Assembly (NCBI GenBank): GCA_025455945.1
Contig: JALOLN010000105.1
Span: 1 to 13,850 of the forward strand
From: Actinomycetes bacterium
Lineage (GTDB): Bacteria > Actinomycetota > Actinomycetes > Prado026
Reading direction: 5' to 3'
Length of the DNA stretch: 13,850 bases
The stretch's first letter is position 1. Each line of letters begins with the position of its first letter. Below, piece by piece: positions 6,192 through 11,804 of this stretch. Both the position numbers and the translations under genes were made by a program. The notes under the pieces were generated by a model. It did no database searches. It saw only the letters and a list, made by a program, of their open reading frames with translations, and was not told where the DNA came from.

Positions 6192-8246
6192 ATGCTCCAC
6201 GACGGCGAGGTCGCGCTGCCGGACGGCCCCCGGCTGGCGCTGCGCTGCGCCGACGGCGCCGGCCGGCCGTTCCTGCTGGTCCACGGGCTGGCGTCCAACG
6301 CCCGGCTGTGGGACGGCGTCGGCCGGCGGCTGGCGGCCGCCGGGCACGAGGGGGTGGCCGTCGACCTGCGCGGGCACGGCCGCTCCGAGCAGACCCCTGA
6401 CGGGTACGACACCGCGACCGCCGCGGCCGACCTCGCCCGGCTGTGCGGCGTGCTCGGACTGACCGGCGGCCGCACCCCGGTCGTCGCCGGGCAGTCCTGG
6501 GGCGGCAACGTCGTCTTGACCCTCGCCGCCCGGCACGGTGGCGTGGCGGCGCTGGCCCTCGTCGACGGCGGCTGGCTGCGCCTGCGGGCCCGGTTCACCG
6601 ACGTCGACGAGTGCTGGGCCGTGCTCGCCCCGCCCAGCTTCGAGGGGGTGACCGTGGCCGAGCTGCACGCCCGCGCCGCCCGGTGGCACGCGGACTGGCC
6701 CGAGGAGGGCCGGTTGGGCAGCCTGGCCAACTTCACGGAGCTGCCCGACGGGACGGTCCGGGCCCGGCTCGCCCGGGAGCACCACCGCAGCATCCTGCGG
6801 TCGATGTGGGACGAGGACCCGCGCCAGCTCTACCCCCTCGTCGACGTCCCGGTGCTCCTCGCCGCCGCCGTCCCGGCCGAGGGGGAGCCGTCCGACGCCC
6901 GGCCCGAGGTGCTGGAGGCGCAGGCCGCCCTGGCCCACGCGGAGGTCCGCTGGTACGCCGGCGCCGACCACGACCTGCACGCGCAGCAGCCGGACCGCCT
7001 GGCGGCCGACCTGCAGCTGCTCGCCGCAGCGGAGGTGCTCGCCGGCAGCGGCGAGGGCCCCGCCGTGCTGCTCGACACCCCGTTCGCGTTCCAGCGCAAC
7101 GCCGCCGAGCTGGTGGAGCGCACGGTGGCCTACTTCGCCGACAGCGTCGGCCGCCAGGTCGAGGTGGCCAGCTGGCCGCACCGTGACCTGCCGACGCTGG
7201 AGAAGGAGCGGACCCTCGCCCTGCTGCACCGGGCGCGGTGGGCCTTCGCCGGGCCGGGCAGCCCGACGTACGCGCTGCGGCAGTGGCTGGGCACCCCCGT
7301 GCCGGTGGCGCTGGCGGACGTCGTCACGCGGGGCGGGACCCTCGTCATGGGCAGCGCCGCCGCGGTCACCCTCGGCACCCACGCGATCCCGGTCTACGAG
7401 ATCTACAAGGTCGGCGAGGACCCGCACTGGGTCGAGGGGCTGGACCTGCTCGGGACGGTCACGGGCCTGCGGGCGGTCGTCATCCCGCACTACGACAACG
7501 CCGAGGGCGGCACCCACGACACCCGTTTCTGCTACCTGGGCGAGGAGCGGCTGGCCCTGCTCGAGGCCGAGCTGCCCGACGACGTCGGCGTCCTCGGCGT
7601 CGACGAGCACACCGCGCTGCTGCTGGACGCCGTGGCGCGGACCGCGACGGTCGCCGGCAACGGCACGGTGACGCTGCGCCGGCGAGGGGTGTCCCGGCAG
7701 GTGCCGGCCGGCACCACCCTGACGTTCGACGACCTCGCCGCGCTGCTGCACGGGGCGGACCTCGGACCCCGGCGGGCCGCCGTCGTGGCACCGGCGGCCG
7801 ACGAGGGCCCGACGGCCGCCGGGTCGGAGCAGGGCGGTGCGCAGCCCTCGCTGCGGTCGGACGCCGACCGGGCCAGGGACGACTTCGAGCGGGCCCTGGC
7901 GGCGCGGGACGCCGACGGCTGCGTCGCCGCCGTCCTGGCCGTGGAGGAGGCCATCCACGCCTGGGGGGCCGACACCCTGCAGAGCGACGACGCGCCCTAC
8001 GCCCGCCGCGTGCTGCGCGCCCTGGTCGTCCGGCTCGGGGAGGTCGCGGCGGTCGGGGTGCGCGACCCGCGGGACGTCGCGGCGCCCTACGTGGAGCTGC
8101 TGCTCGAGGCCCGGGCCGCAGCGCGGGCCAACCGCGACTTCGCCGCGTCGGACCGGGTGCGGGACCGGCTCGCGGCCGTGGGGGTCGAGGTCCGCGACAC
8201 CCCGGACGGCGTCGTCTGGGAACTCACAGGGACTCCACAGGCCTGA
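6192..8246 (+). CDS. Three-domain protein: alpha/beta hydrolase + peptidase S51-like + CysS-type C-terminal domain
   Basis: The protein has 684 residues in one intact frame. Residues 1 to about 285 form an alpha/beta hydrolase: LLVHGLASNARLW (28-40) gives the oxyanion HG, GQSWGG (100-105) the nucleophile Ser102, and GADHDLH (257-263) the catalytic His. Residues about 291-520 form a class-I-glutamine-amidotransferase-like domain of the peptidase S51/cyanophycinase type. It shows AGPGSPTY (353-360), MGSAAA (386-391, Ser388 in the nucleophile position) and a HYDNAEGG...THDTRF segment (433-445), in place of the S51 His motif. Residues about 555-677 resemble the C-terminal end of cysteinyl-tRNA synthetase, with RDFAASDRVRDRL (648-660) and VEVRDTPDGVVWEL. 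There is no synthetase catalytic domain, so it is not CysS. The substrate is unknown; hydrolysis of a cysteine- or peptide-related compound is speculative. ATG 6192 is chosen from the leaderless promoter; an upstream in-frame ATG at 6144 lacks support. Confidence 0.85.
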   Translation: MLHDGEVALPDGPRLALRCADGAGRPFLLVHGLASNARLWDGVGRRLAAAGHEGVAVDLRGHGRSEQTPDGYDTATAAADLARLCGVLGLTGGRTPVVAGQSWGGNVVLTLAARHGGVAALALVDGGWLRLRARFTDVDECWAVLAPPSFEGVTVAELHARAARWHADWPEEGRLGSLANFTELPDGTVRARLAREHHRSILRSMWDEDPRQLYPLVDVPVLLAAAVPAEGEPSDARPEVLEAQAALAHAEVRWYAGADHDLHAQQPDRLAADLQLLAAAEVLAGSGEGPAVLLDTPFAFQRNAAELVERTVAYFADSVGRQVEVASWPHRDLPTLEKERTLALLHRARWAFAGPGSPTYALRQWLGTPVPVALADVVTRGGTLVMGSAAAVTLGTHAIPVYEIYKVGEDPHWVEGLDLLGTVTGLRAVVIPHYDNAEGGTHDTRFCYLGEERLALLEAELPDDVGVLGVDEHTALLLDAVARTATVAGNGTVTLRRRGVSRQVPAGTTLTFDDLAALLHGADLGPRRAAVVAPAADEGPTAAGSEQGGAQPSLRSDADRARDDFERALAARDADGCVAAVLAVEEAIHAWGADTLQSDDAPYARRVLRALVVRLGEVAAVGVRDPRDVAAPYVELLLEARAAARANRDFAASDRVRDRLAAVGVEVRDTPDGVVWELTGTPQA

Positions 8247-8317
8247 CGGCACCTCGTCGGCCCGCGCAGGGGTGATCCTGGAGGCGTCGAAGAACCTCGG
8301 AAAGGCGGCGTTGCGGC

Positions 8318-8947
8318 ATGGACAACACGAACCCGTTCACCGGCGAGGTGCTGGAGTCACCGACCCCGGCCGAGCCGCGGCGGCGGTCGGGCCGGCGGGT
8401 CGCCGGGGTGGCCCTCGTCGGCGTCGCGGCCGCAGTCGTGGGTGCCGCGGCCGTGGGCATCGCCGCGGCGGACGACAGCGCGACGCCGACGCCCGCACCG
8501 TCCTCGGCGCCGGGCACGCCGGGCTGGGGCCGGGGTGACGGCGACAGGGACGGCGACGGTGCTGGCCACCGCGGCCGGATGGGGCACGGGATGCTCGGGG
8601 GTGGCGGCGCCGTGCGCGGCGAGCTCGTCGTCCCGGACGCCGACGGGGACGGCTACCAGACCGTGCTCATGCAGCGCGGCGAGGTGACCAAGGTCAGCGC
8701 GACGTCGATCACCGTGAAGAGCACCGACGGTCACGTCGCCACCTACGACGTCACCTCAGCCACGATCGTCCATGCCGAGAGCGACGGCATCACCGCGATC
8801 TCGGCCGGCGACGAGGTCGTCGTCCGCGCGGTGGAGGACGGCGGCACCCCGACCGCCCTGCACGTCGGCGACGTCTCGGCGATGAAGGGCCGGCACGGGG
8901 GCCTCGGCCGGGGACAGGCCTCGCCGTCCCCGTCGGCCGCCGCCTGA
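8318..8947 (+). CDS. Membrane-anchored DUF5666-domain protein
   Basis: The protein has 209 residues. A short cytoplasmic head (1-27, ending RRRSGRR) is followed by a single transmembrane helix or uncleaved signal anchor (28-51, Ala/Val rich). An extracellular Pro/Thr/Ser linker (55-70) follows, then a Gly/Asp/His-rich stretch (71-98). The folded domain is at about 117-186 (RGEVTKVSATSITVKSTDG, YDVTSATIV and AGDEVVVRAV), which matches DUF5666, a small beta-rich extracytoplasmic domain of unknown function. DADGDG (107-112) looks like the first half of a calcium-binding DxDxDG loop but lacks the rest of an EF-hand. The start is ATG 8318, with AAGG about 12 nt upstream as a poor ribosome binding site. 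It stands alone 71 bp after the hydrolase gene and faces the patatin-like gene. Confidence 0.8.
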   Translation: MDNTNPFTGEVLESPTPAEPRRRSGRRVAGVALVGVAAAVVGAAAVGIAAADDSATPTPAPSSAPGTPGWGRGDGDRDGDGAGHRGRMGHGMLGGGGAVRGELVVPDADGDGYQTVLMQRGEVTKVSATSITVKSTDGHVATYDVTSATIVHAESDGITAISAGDEVVVRAVEDGGTPTALHVGDVSAMKGRHGGLGRGQASPSPSAAA

Positions 8948-8951
8948 CCAG

Positions 8952-8997
8952 CCGGTCAGACGGAACGTGCCACCCGTGACGTGGAGCGTCTGACCGG
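8952..8997. terminator. Inverted repeats between the convergent DUF5666 and patatin-like genes
   Basis: CCGGTCAGACG (8952-8962) pairs perfectly with CGTCTGACCGG (8987-8997) around a 24-nt loop. A competing short hairpin, CTGACC (8944-8949) with GGTCAG (8954-8959), overlaps it and contains the stop codons of both genes. Either structure could end transcription. The long loop makes the 11-bp version less certain. Confidence 0.5.
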
Positions 8998-10071
8998 TGC
9001 GCGGTCTCGCAGGGCGGACGTCGTCACGTCGTAGCCCTCGCGGGCGAAGGTGGCCCACTCGCGGTTGTCGAGGAACTGCCCGTAGAGCCCGGCGCCGTGC
9101 ACCTTGTCGTACGGCACTGGCTCGACGAGCAGCACCTCGGTCGCCGCGTCCAGGGCGGCCAGGCTGCGCCGGGCCAGCTGCAGGTGCTGCATCGTCCGCG
9201 TCTGGCTGGCCACGTGCAGGATGCTCCACGGCCGCAGGTGCCAGCCCACCTCCTGGACGGCGTCCAGCCCGGGCGGGTAGAAGCAGTTGACCACCACCGC
9301 GAGGTCGCAGCGGTCCGCGGTGACGAACGGCTCGGCGGGGAAGATGTCGACGATCCCGCCGTCGAGCCAGTAGCCGCCGTCCAGCGGGTTGGGCTGGATC
9401 GCCAGCGGCAGCGCCACGGCCATCCGCACCGCGCGGGCGACCGGGAGGTCGGGGTGGGTGTCCGGGCCGAGGTACTCCAGCCGGTTCTGCTCGATGTTCC
9501 AGATCGGCAGCCAGCACGGCGTCGTCAGCTCGCCCAGGGTGATGTCGCCCAGGAACTCGCGGAACACCGTCTCGAGCTTGGCACCGCGGACGACGCCGGC
9601 CCAGCCGCGGCCGAGCCGGAGCGGCATGGTGGCCAGCGCCAGCCAGTCCGCGTCGAGGTAGTCGGCGGGCCGCAGGCCGAGGGTGAACCGGGCCACCTCG
9701 TCCACGGAGCGTCCGGCCGCCAGCGGCAGGCCGAACAGCGCCGAGCCGGAGCAGACGCCGTAGGCGACCGGCGGTGCTCCGGCCTCGTCCAGCGCCCGGA
9801 CCACGCCGAGCACCGACGCCAGCGCGCCGCTGCCGCCGGACGCCACGACGGCGACCCGCCGCCCGGCGAGGTCGGGAAGGGGACGGGGGGAGAACGGCGG
9901 GAACGGGTCCGCCGGCTCCGGGTGGCGGTCGGTCGGCAGCGGCAGCAGCCCGCGGCGCACCTGGTCGAGGAACCCGGTGTCCGCGCGCACCGCATCGAGC
10001 ACCTGTCGGCTGCGCGTGACGTGGTTGAAGTACTGGCGGACCCGCTGGATGTCGACGAGGTAGTCGAGCAT
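8956..10071 (-). CDS. Patatin-like phospholipase family protein with Cys in the nucleophile position
   Basis: The protein has 371 residues. A 70-residue N-terminal helical extension precedes the patatin fold. The glycine-rich oxyanion segment ASGGSGALASVLGVVRAL is at 77-93. The nucleophile elbow reads GVCSGSALFG (105-114), where the family has GxSxG (usually GTSAGA), so Cys107 takes the Ser place and Ser108 is one position off. The late block MAVALPLAIQP and YWLDGGIVDIFP supplies the dyad Asp237 in DGG. Canonical members hydrolyse acyl esters of lipids at membranes using a Ser-Asp dyad; activity here is uncertain. ATG 10071 has only a weak ribosome binding site (CTGGGA). The gene is convergent with DUF5666 and downstream of the toxin operon on the same strand. 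Absence of signal or membrane segments suggests a cytosolic, possibly membrane-associated protein. Confidence 0.88.
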   Translation of the reverse strand: MLDYLVDIQRVRQYFNHVTRSRQVLDAVRADTGFLDQVRRGLLPLPTDRHPEPADPFPPFSPRPLPDLAGRRVAVVASGGSGALASVLGVVRALDEAGAPPVAYGVCSGSALFGLPLAAGRSVDEVARFTLGLRPADYLDADWLALATMPLRLGRGWAGVVRGAKLETVFREFLGDITLGELTTPCWLPIWNIEQNRLEYLGPDTHPDLPVARAVRMAVALPLAIQPNPLDGGYWLDGGIVDIFPAEPFVTADRCDLAVVVNCFYPPGLDAVQEVGWHLRPWSILHVASQTRTMQHLQLARRSLAALDAATEVLLVEPVPYDKVHGAGLYGQFLDNREWATFAREGYDVTTSALRDRAPVRRSTSRVARSV

Positions 10072-10106
10072 GGTCCCAGGGTGCGGTCGGCGGCCACCGC
10101 CGGCCA

Positions 10107-10150
10107 GTGACGAAGGTCACGTCAGCCGCGCCCGTCCGGTCGCGCTGACG
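10107..10150 (-). terminator. Hairpins downstream of the toxin-antitoxin operon
   Basis: CGTCAGC (10120-10126) pairs with GCTGACG (10144-10150) over a 17-nt loop. It begins 9 nt after the toxin stop as read on the minus strand. A second small hairpin, GTGAC/GTCAC with a 4-nt loop (10107-10120), follows. Together they are a plausible terminator that separates yoeB from the patatin-like gene; there is no U-tract. Confidence 0.45.
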
Positions 10151-10159
10151 CCTTTGGGG

Positions 10160-10417
10160 CTACTGGTAGTGGAACCTCGCCTGCAGGATGACGAGGTCGT
10201 CGCCGTCGACGAGGTAGACCAGGCGGTGCTCCTCGGTGATGCGGCGTGACCAGGCGCCGGCGAGCAGGTGCCGCAGGGGCTCGGGCTTGCCGATCCCGCT
10301 GGTGGGATCGCGCACGGCGTCGTCGATGAGACGGTTGATCCGCTTGAGCATGCTGCGGTCGGCGGTGAGCCAGTAGGTGTAGTCCTGCCAGCCGTGGGGG
10401 GTGAAGACGAGCCTCAC
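10160..10417 (-). CDS. yoeB: Txe/YoeB family mRNA interferase toxin
   Basis: This 85-residue RelE-superfamily toxin is of standard YoeB length. The residues known to be needed in E. coli YoeB fall at the same numbers here: Glu46 (in GKPEP), Arg65 (in TEEHR), His83 and Tyr84 in the terminal FHYQ. The PLRHLLAGAWSRRI and RLVYLVDGDDLVIL strands are also typical. Known relatives bind the ribosome and cut mRNA in the A site, and are neutralised by YefM. GTG 10417 overlaps the antitoxin's TGA by 4 bp (GTGA), so the toxin is translated only after the antitoxin. All catalytic residues are present, so the toxin is probably active. Confidence 0.95.
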   Translation of the reverse strand: MRLVFTPHGWQDYTYWLTADRSMLKRINRLIDDAVRDPTSGIGKPEPLRHLLAGAWSRRITEEHRLVYLVDGDDLVILQARFHYQ

Positions 10418-10659
10418 CGCACGAGGTCGTGTGCTTCGCGCTGTCCGGTGCCGGCCTGCTGCAGGCTCTCGAGCAGCCGCTTGGCGTTGGCCGGGACCCG
10501 GAGCAGGTGCGCGGTCTCCTCCAGGGCGTCGTAGTCGGCCCGGGAGAGCAGGACGGCGTCGCCCCGCCGAGAGGTGATCTCGATGGGCGTCCGGTCCTCG
10601 TTGACCTTCTCGATGAGCGGGAAGAGGTTCTTGCGCGCCTCGCTGGCGGTGATGGCCAT
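10414..10659 (-). CDS. yefM: Phd/YefM family antitoxin
   Basis: The protein has 81 residues. The N-terminal DNA-binding and dimerisation part (MAITASEARKNLFPLIEKV, then IEITSRRGDAVLLSRADYDALEET) is the classic Phd/YefM fold. The C-terminal tail (about 55-81) would wrap the YoeB toxin. It starts at ATG 10659 behind a strong GGAGGA ribosome binding site 4 nt upstream, much better than that of the toxin. That gives the excess of antitoxin such modules need. It very likely represses its own promoter together with YoeB, through the two GGTACC boxes just upstream. Confidence 0.95.
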   Translation of the reverse strand: MAITASEARKNLFPLIEKVNEDRTPIEITSRRGDAVLLSRADYDALEETAHLLRVPANAKRLLESLQQAGTGQREAHDLVR

Positions 10660-10675
10660 GGACTCCTCCGGGGTC

Positions 10676-10693
10676 GGTACCAGAAACGGTACC
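10676..10693 (-). promoter_or_regulatory. Likely YefM-YoeB operator (two GGTACC boxes) overlapping the promoter
   Basis: CGGTACCA occurs twice (10675-10682 and 10687-10694). The palindromic GGTACC cores are 12 bp centre to centre, 17 nt upstream of the antitoxin start. E. coli YefM-YoeB is known to bind two palindromes with TGTACA cores 12 bp apart. A TANNNT -10 candidate (TACCGT, 10691-10686, minus strand) overlaps the upstream box and puts the transcription start near 10679, inside the second box. This is consistent with autorepression. Confidence 0.65.
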
Positions 10694-10749
10694 ACTTGTC
10701 CTAGTTGGGCACCCGAACGGACGGCGGCTGGCCCAACACGCCGGGATGA

Positions 10750-10778
10750 ATGACATCGGTGTGGTTCGGTCGTACGAT
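10750..10778 (+). promoter_or_regulatory. Sigma-70-type promoter of the DUF3263-LytR_C-otsB operon
   Basis: ATGACA (10750-10755, 5 of 6 matches to TTGACA) and TACGAT (10773-10778, 4 of 6 matches to TATAAT and fitting TANNNT) are separated by exactly 17 bp. Transcription would start at about 10785, giving an 81-nt leader before ATG 10866. Confidence 0.65.
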
Positions 10779-10784
10779 GGCGCC

Positions 10785-10812
10785 GCGGCCCGGGAGGGGA
10801 AGCCCGGGCCGC
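10785..10812 (+). promoter_or_regulatory. GC-rich hairpin at the predicted 5' end of the operon mRNA
   Basis: GCGGCCCGGG (10785-10794) pairs perfectly with CCCGGGCCGC (10803-10812) around an 8-nt loop (AGGGGAAG). It starts at the very base predicted as the transcription start. It may stabilise the 5' end of the mRNA; an attenuator role is less likely, since no alternative pairing or U-run is apparent. Confidence 0.55.
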
Positions 10813-10865
10813 ACTCAGACTGTGGGCAGATGCAGGAGCCGGCCCCACCGACGAGGGGAGCCCCC

Positions 10866-11156
10866 ATGGACGCTGCGAACGCCGTCACCGGCGCAGCCGC
10901 ACCGGCCGGGCTCAGCGAGCGGGACCGGCGGGTGCTCGAGTTCGAGCGCCAGTGGTGGAAGTTCGCGGGCGCCAAGGAGCAGGCGATCCGTGAGCTGTTC
11001 GACATGTCGGCCACCCGCTACTACCAGGTGCTCAACGCGCTCATCGACCGGCCCGAGGCCCTGGCGTTCGACCCGATGCTGGTGAAGCGGCTGCGGCGGC
11101 TGCGAGCCGCACGGCAGCGGGCCCGCTCGGCCCGGCGCCTGGGCTTCGAGGCCTGA
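10866..11156 (+). CDS. DUF3263 domain protein (small putative DNA-binding protein)
   Basis: The protein has 96 residues. LSERDRRVLEFERQWWKFAGAKEQAIRELFDMS (16-48) is followed by ATRYYQVLNALIDRPEAL, DPMLVKRLRRLR and a basic tail. This is the DUF3263 signature, found in actinobacteria; the helix-turn-helix-like middle part and Arg-rich end suggest nucleic-acid binding, but function is not established. The start is ATG 10866 behind GAGGGGAG. It is the first gene of an operon, with the LytR_C protein 14 bp downstream. In Mycobacterium tuberculosis a DUF3263 protein (Rv0430) precedes the LytR_C protein VirR (Rv0431), to my recollection. The same order here supports a shared envelope-related role and marks the gene as actinobacterial core rather than accessory. 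Confidence 0.93.
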   Translation: MDAANAVTGAAAPAGLSERDRRVLEFERQWWKFAGAKEQAIRELFDMSATRYYQVLNALIDRPEALAFDPMLVKRLRRLRAARQRARSARRLGFEA

Positions 11157-11170
11157 CCGGCGCCGGCCCC

Positions 11171-11800
11171 GTGTCCGGCGACGGCACGCCGAGCCGTCGC
11201 CAGGGCGGCTCGCACCGGGCCCGCCCCGGGGTCTCCAGCTACCTGCTGCCCGGGCTGGTCGTGGCCCTCTCCGTCCTCGCGGTCGTCATCGGCGTCATCG
11301 GGTGGCTCGGCCCCGGTCCGGGGGAGTCGGCCGCCCCCACGCCGCGGCCGACGGTGCCGGTACCCCGGCCCACCCCGACGCCCACCCCGGTGTCGCCCAC
11401 GCCGACGCCGACGCCCACCCCCACAGTGACACCGTCGGTCCCCCCCTCCGCGTCGCCGAGCGCCAGCCCCACCCCGACGACGAGGCCCACCGCCACCGCG
11501 ACGCCGTCCGCGACGGTCCTGCCGGTGGTGCGGGCCAGGGTCGTCGTCCTCAACCAGACCCGCCAGACGGGGCTGGCCGCACGCGTCGCGACGCAGCTGC
11601 GGCGTGCCGGCTGGACCGTCACCGGCGTCGGCAACTGGTACGGCACCGTGCCGACGACGACGGTGTACTACCCCACCGGCAAGGAGGCGGCGGCCCGGTC
11701 GCTCGCCCGCGAGCTCGGCGTCGACCGCATCCGGCCGCGGGTCAAGGGCATGCTCACCGACCGGCTCACGGTGGTCCTCACCGCGGACCCGTACGCCTGA
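11171..11800 (+). CDS. LytR C-terminal domain protein, membrane-anchored (VirR-like)
   Basis: The protein has 209 residues from GTG 11171. A short basic cytoplasmic head (1-21) is followed by one transmembrane helix (about 24-46, LLPGLVVALSVLAVVIGVIGW). A long Pro/Thr/Ser linker with PTP repeats (55-118) precedes the LytR_C domain (about 120-207), which shows RARVVVLNQT, GLAARVATQLRRAGW, TTVYYPTGKEAAARSLA and LTVVL. LytR_C domains occur at the end of LCP ligases that attach glycopolymers to peptidoglycan. This protein has the domain alone without the LCP enzyme, as in mycobacterial VirR, which affects envelope integrity. It probably acts outside the membrane with LCP proteins. No clear ribosome binding site precedes the GTG; translation may depend on the gene 14 bp upstream. 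otsB follows after 4 bp. Confidence 0.9.
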   Translation: MSGDGTPSRRQGGSHRARPGVSSYLLPGLVVALSVLAVVIGVIGWLGPGPGESAAPTPRPTVPVPRPTPTPTPVSPTPTPTPTPTVTPSVPPSASPSASPTPTTRPTATATPSATVLPVVRARVVVLNQTRQTGLAARVATQLRRAGWTVTGVGNWYGTVPTTTVYYPTGKEAAARSLARELGVDRIRPRVKGMLTDRLTVVLTADPYA

Positions 11801-11804
11801 GCGC

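Noticed and set aside
6192..8246. Annotation of the long gene as cysteinyl-tRNA synthetase
   Set aside because: Only the C-terminal domain resembles CysS. The HIGH and KMSKS catalytic motifs are missing and the rest is hydrolase-like.
6129..8252. Long minus-strand open frame (707 codons) opposite the three-domain hydrolase
   Set aside because: It is a shadow of the plus-strand gene. The plus frame has catalytic motifs of two hydrolase families and a matching promoter; the minus frame has none.
9097..10110. Plus-strand open frame opposite the patatin-like gene
   Set aside because: It is a composition artefact without motifs; the minus frame has the patatin DGG and glycine-rich elements.
10418..11014. 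N-terminal extension of the toxin frame upstream of GTG 10417
   Set aside because: The extension would run through the antitoxin gene and the intergenic region. The GTG start gives the exact YoeB length and residue numbering.
11338..11510. Repetitive CCCACGCCGACG-like stretch considered as a tandem repeat or CRISPR-like array
   Set aside because: It is in frame and encodes the Pro/Thr linker of the LytR_C protein. Units are irregular and there are no spacers.
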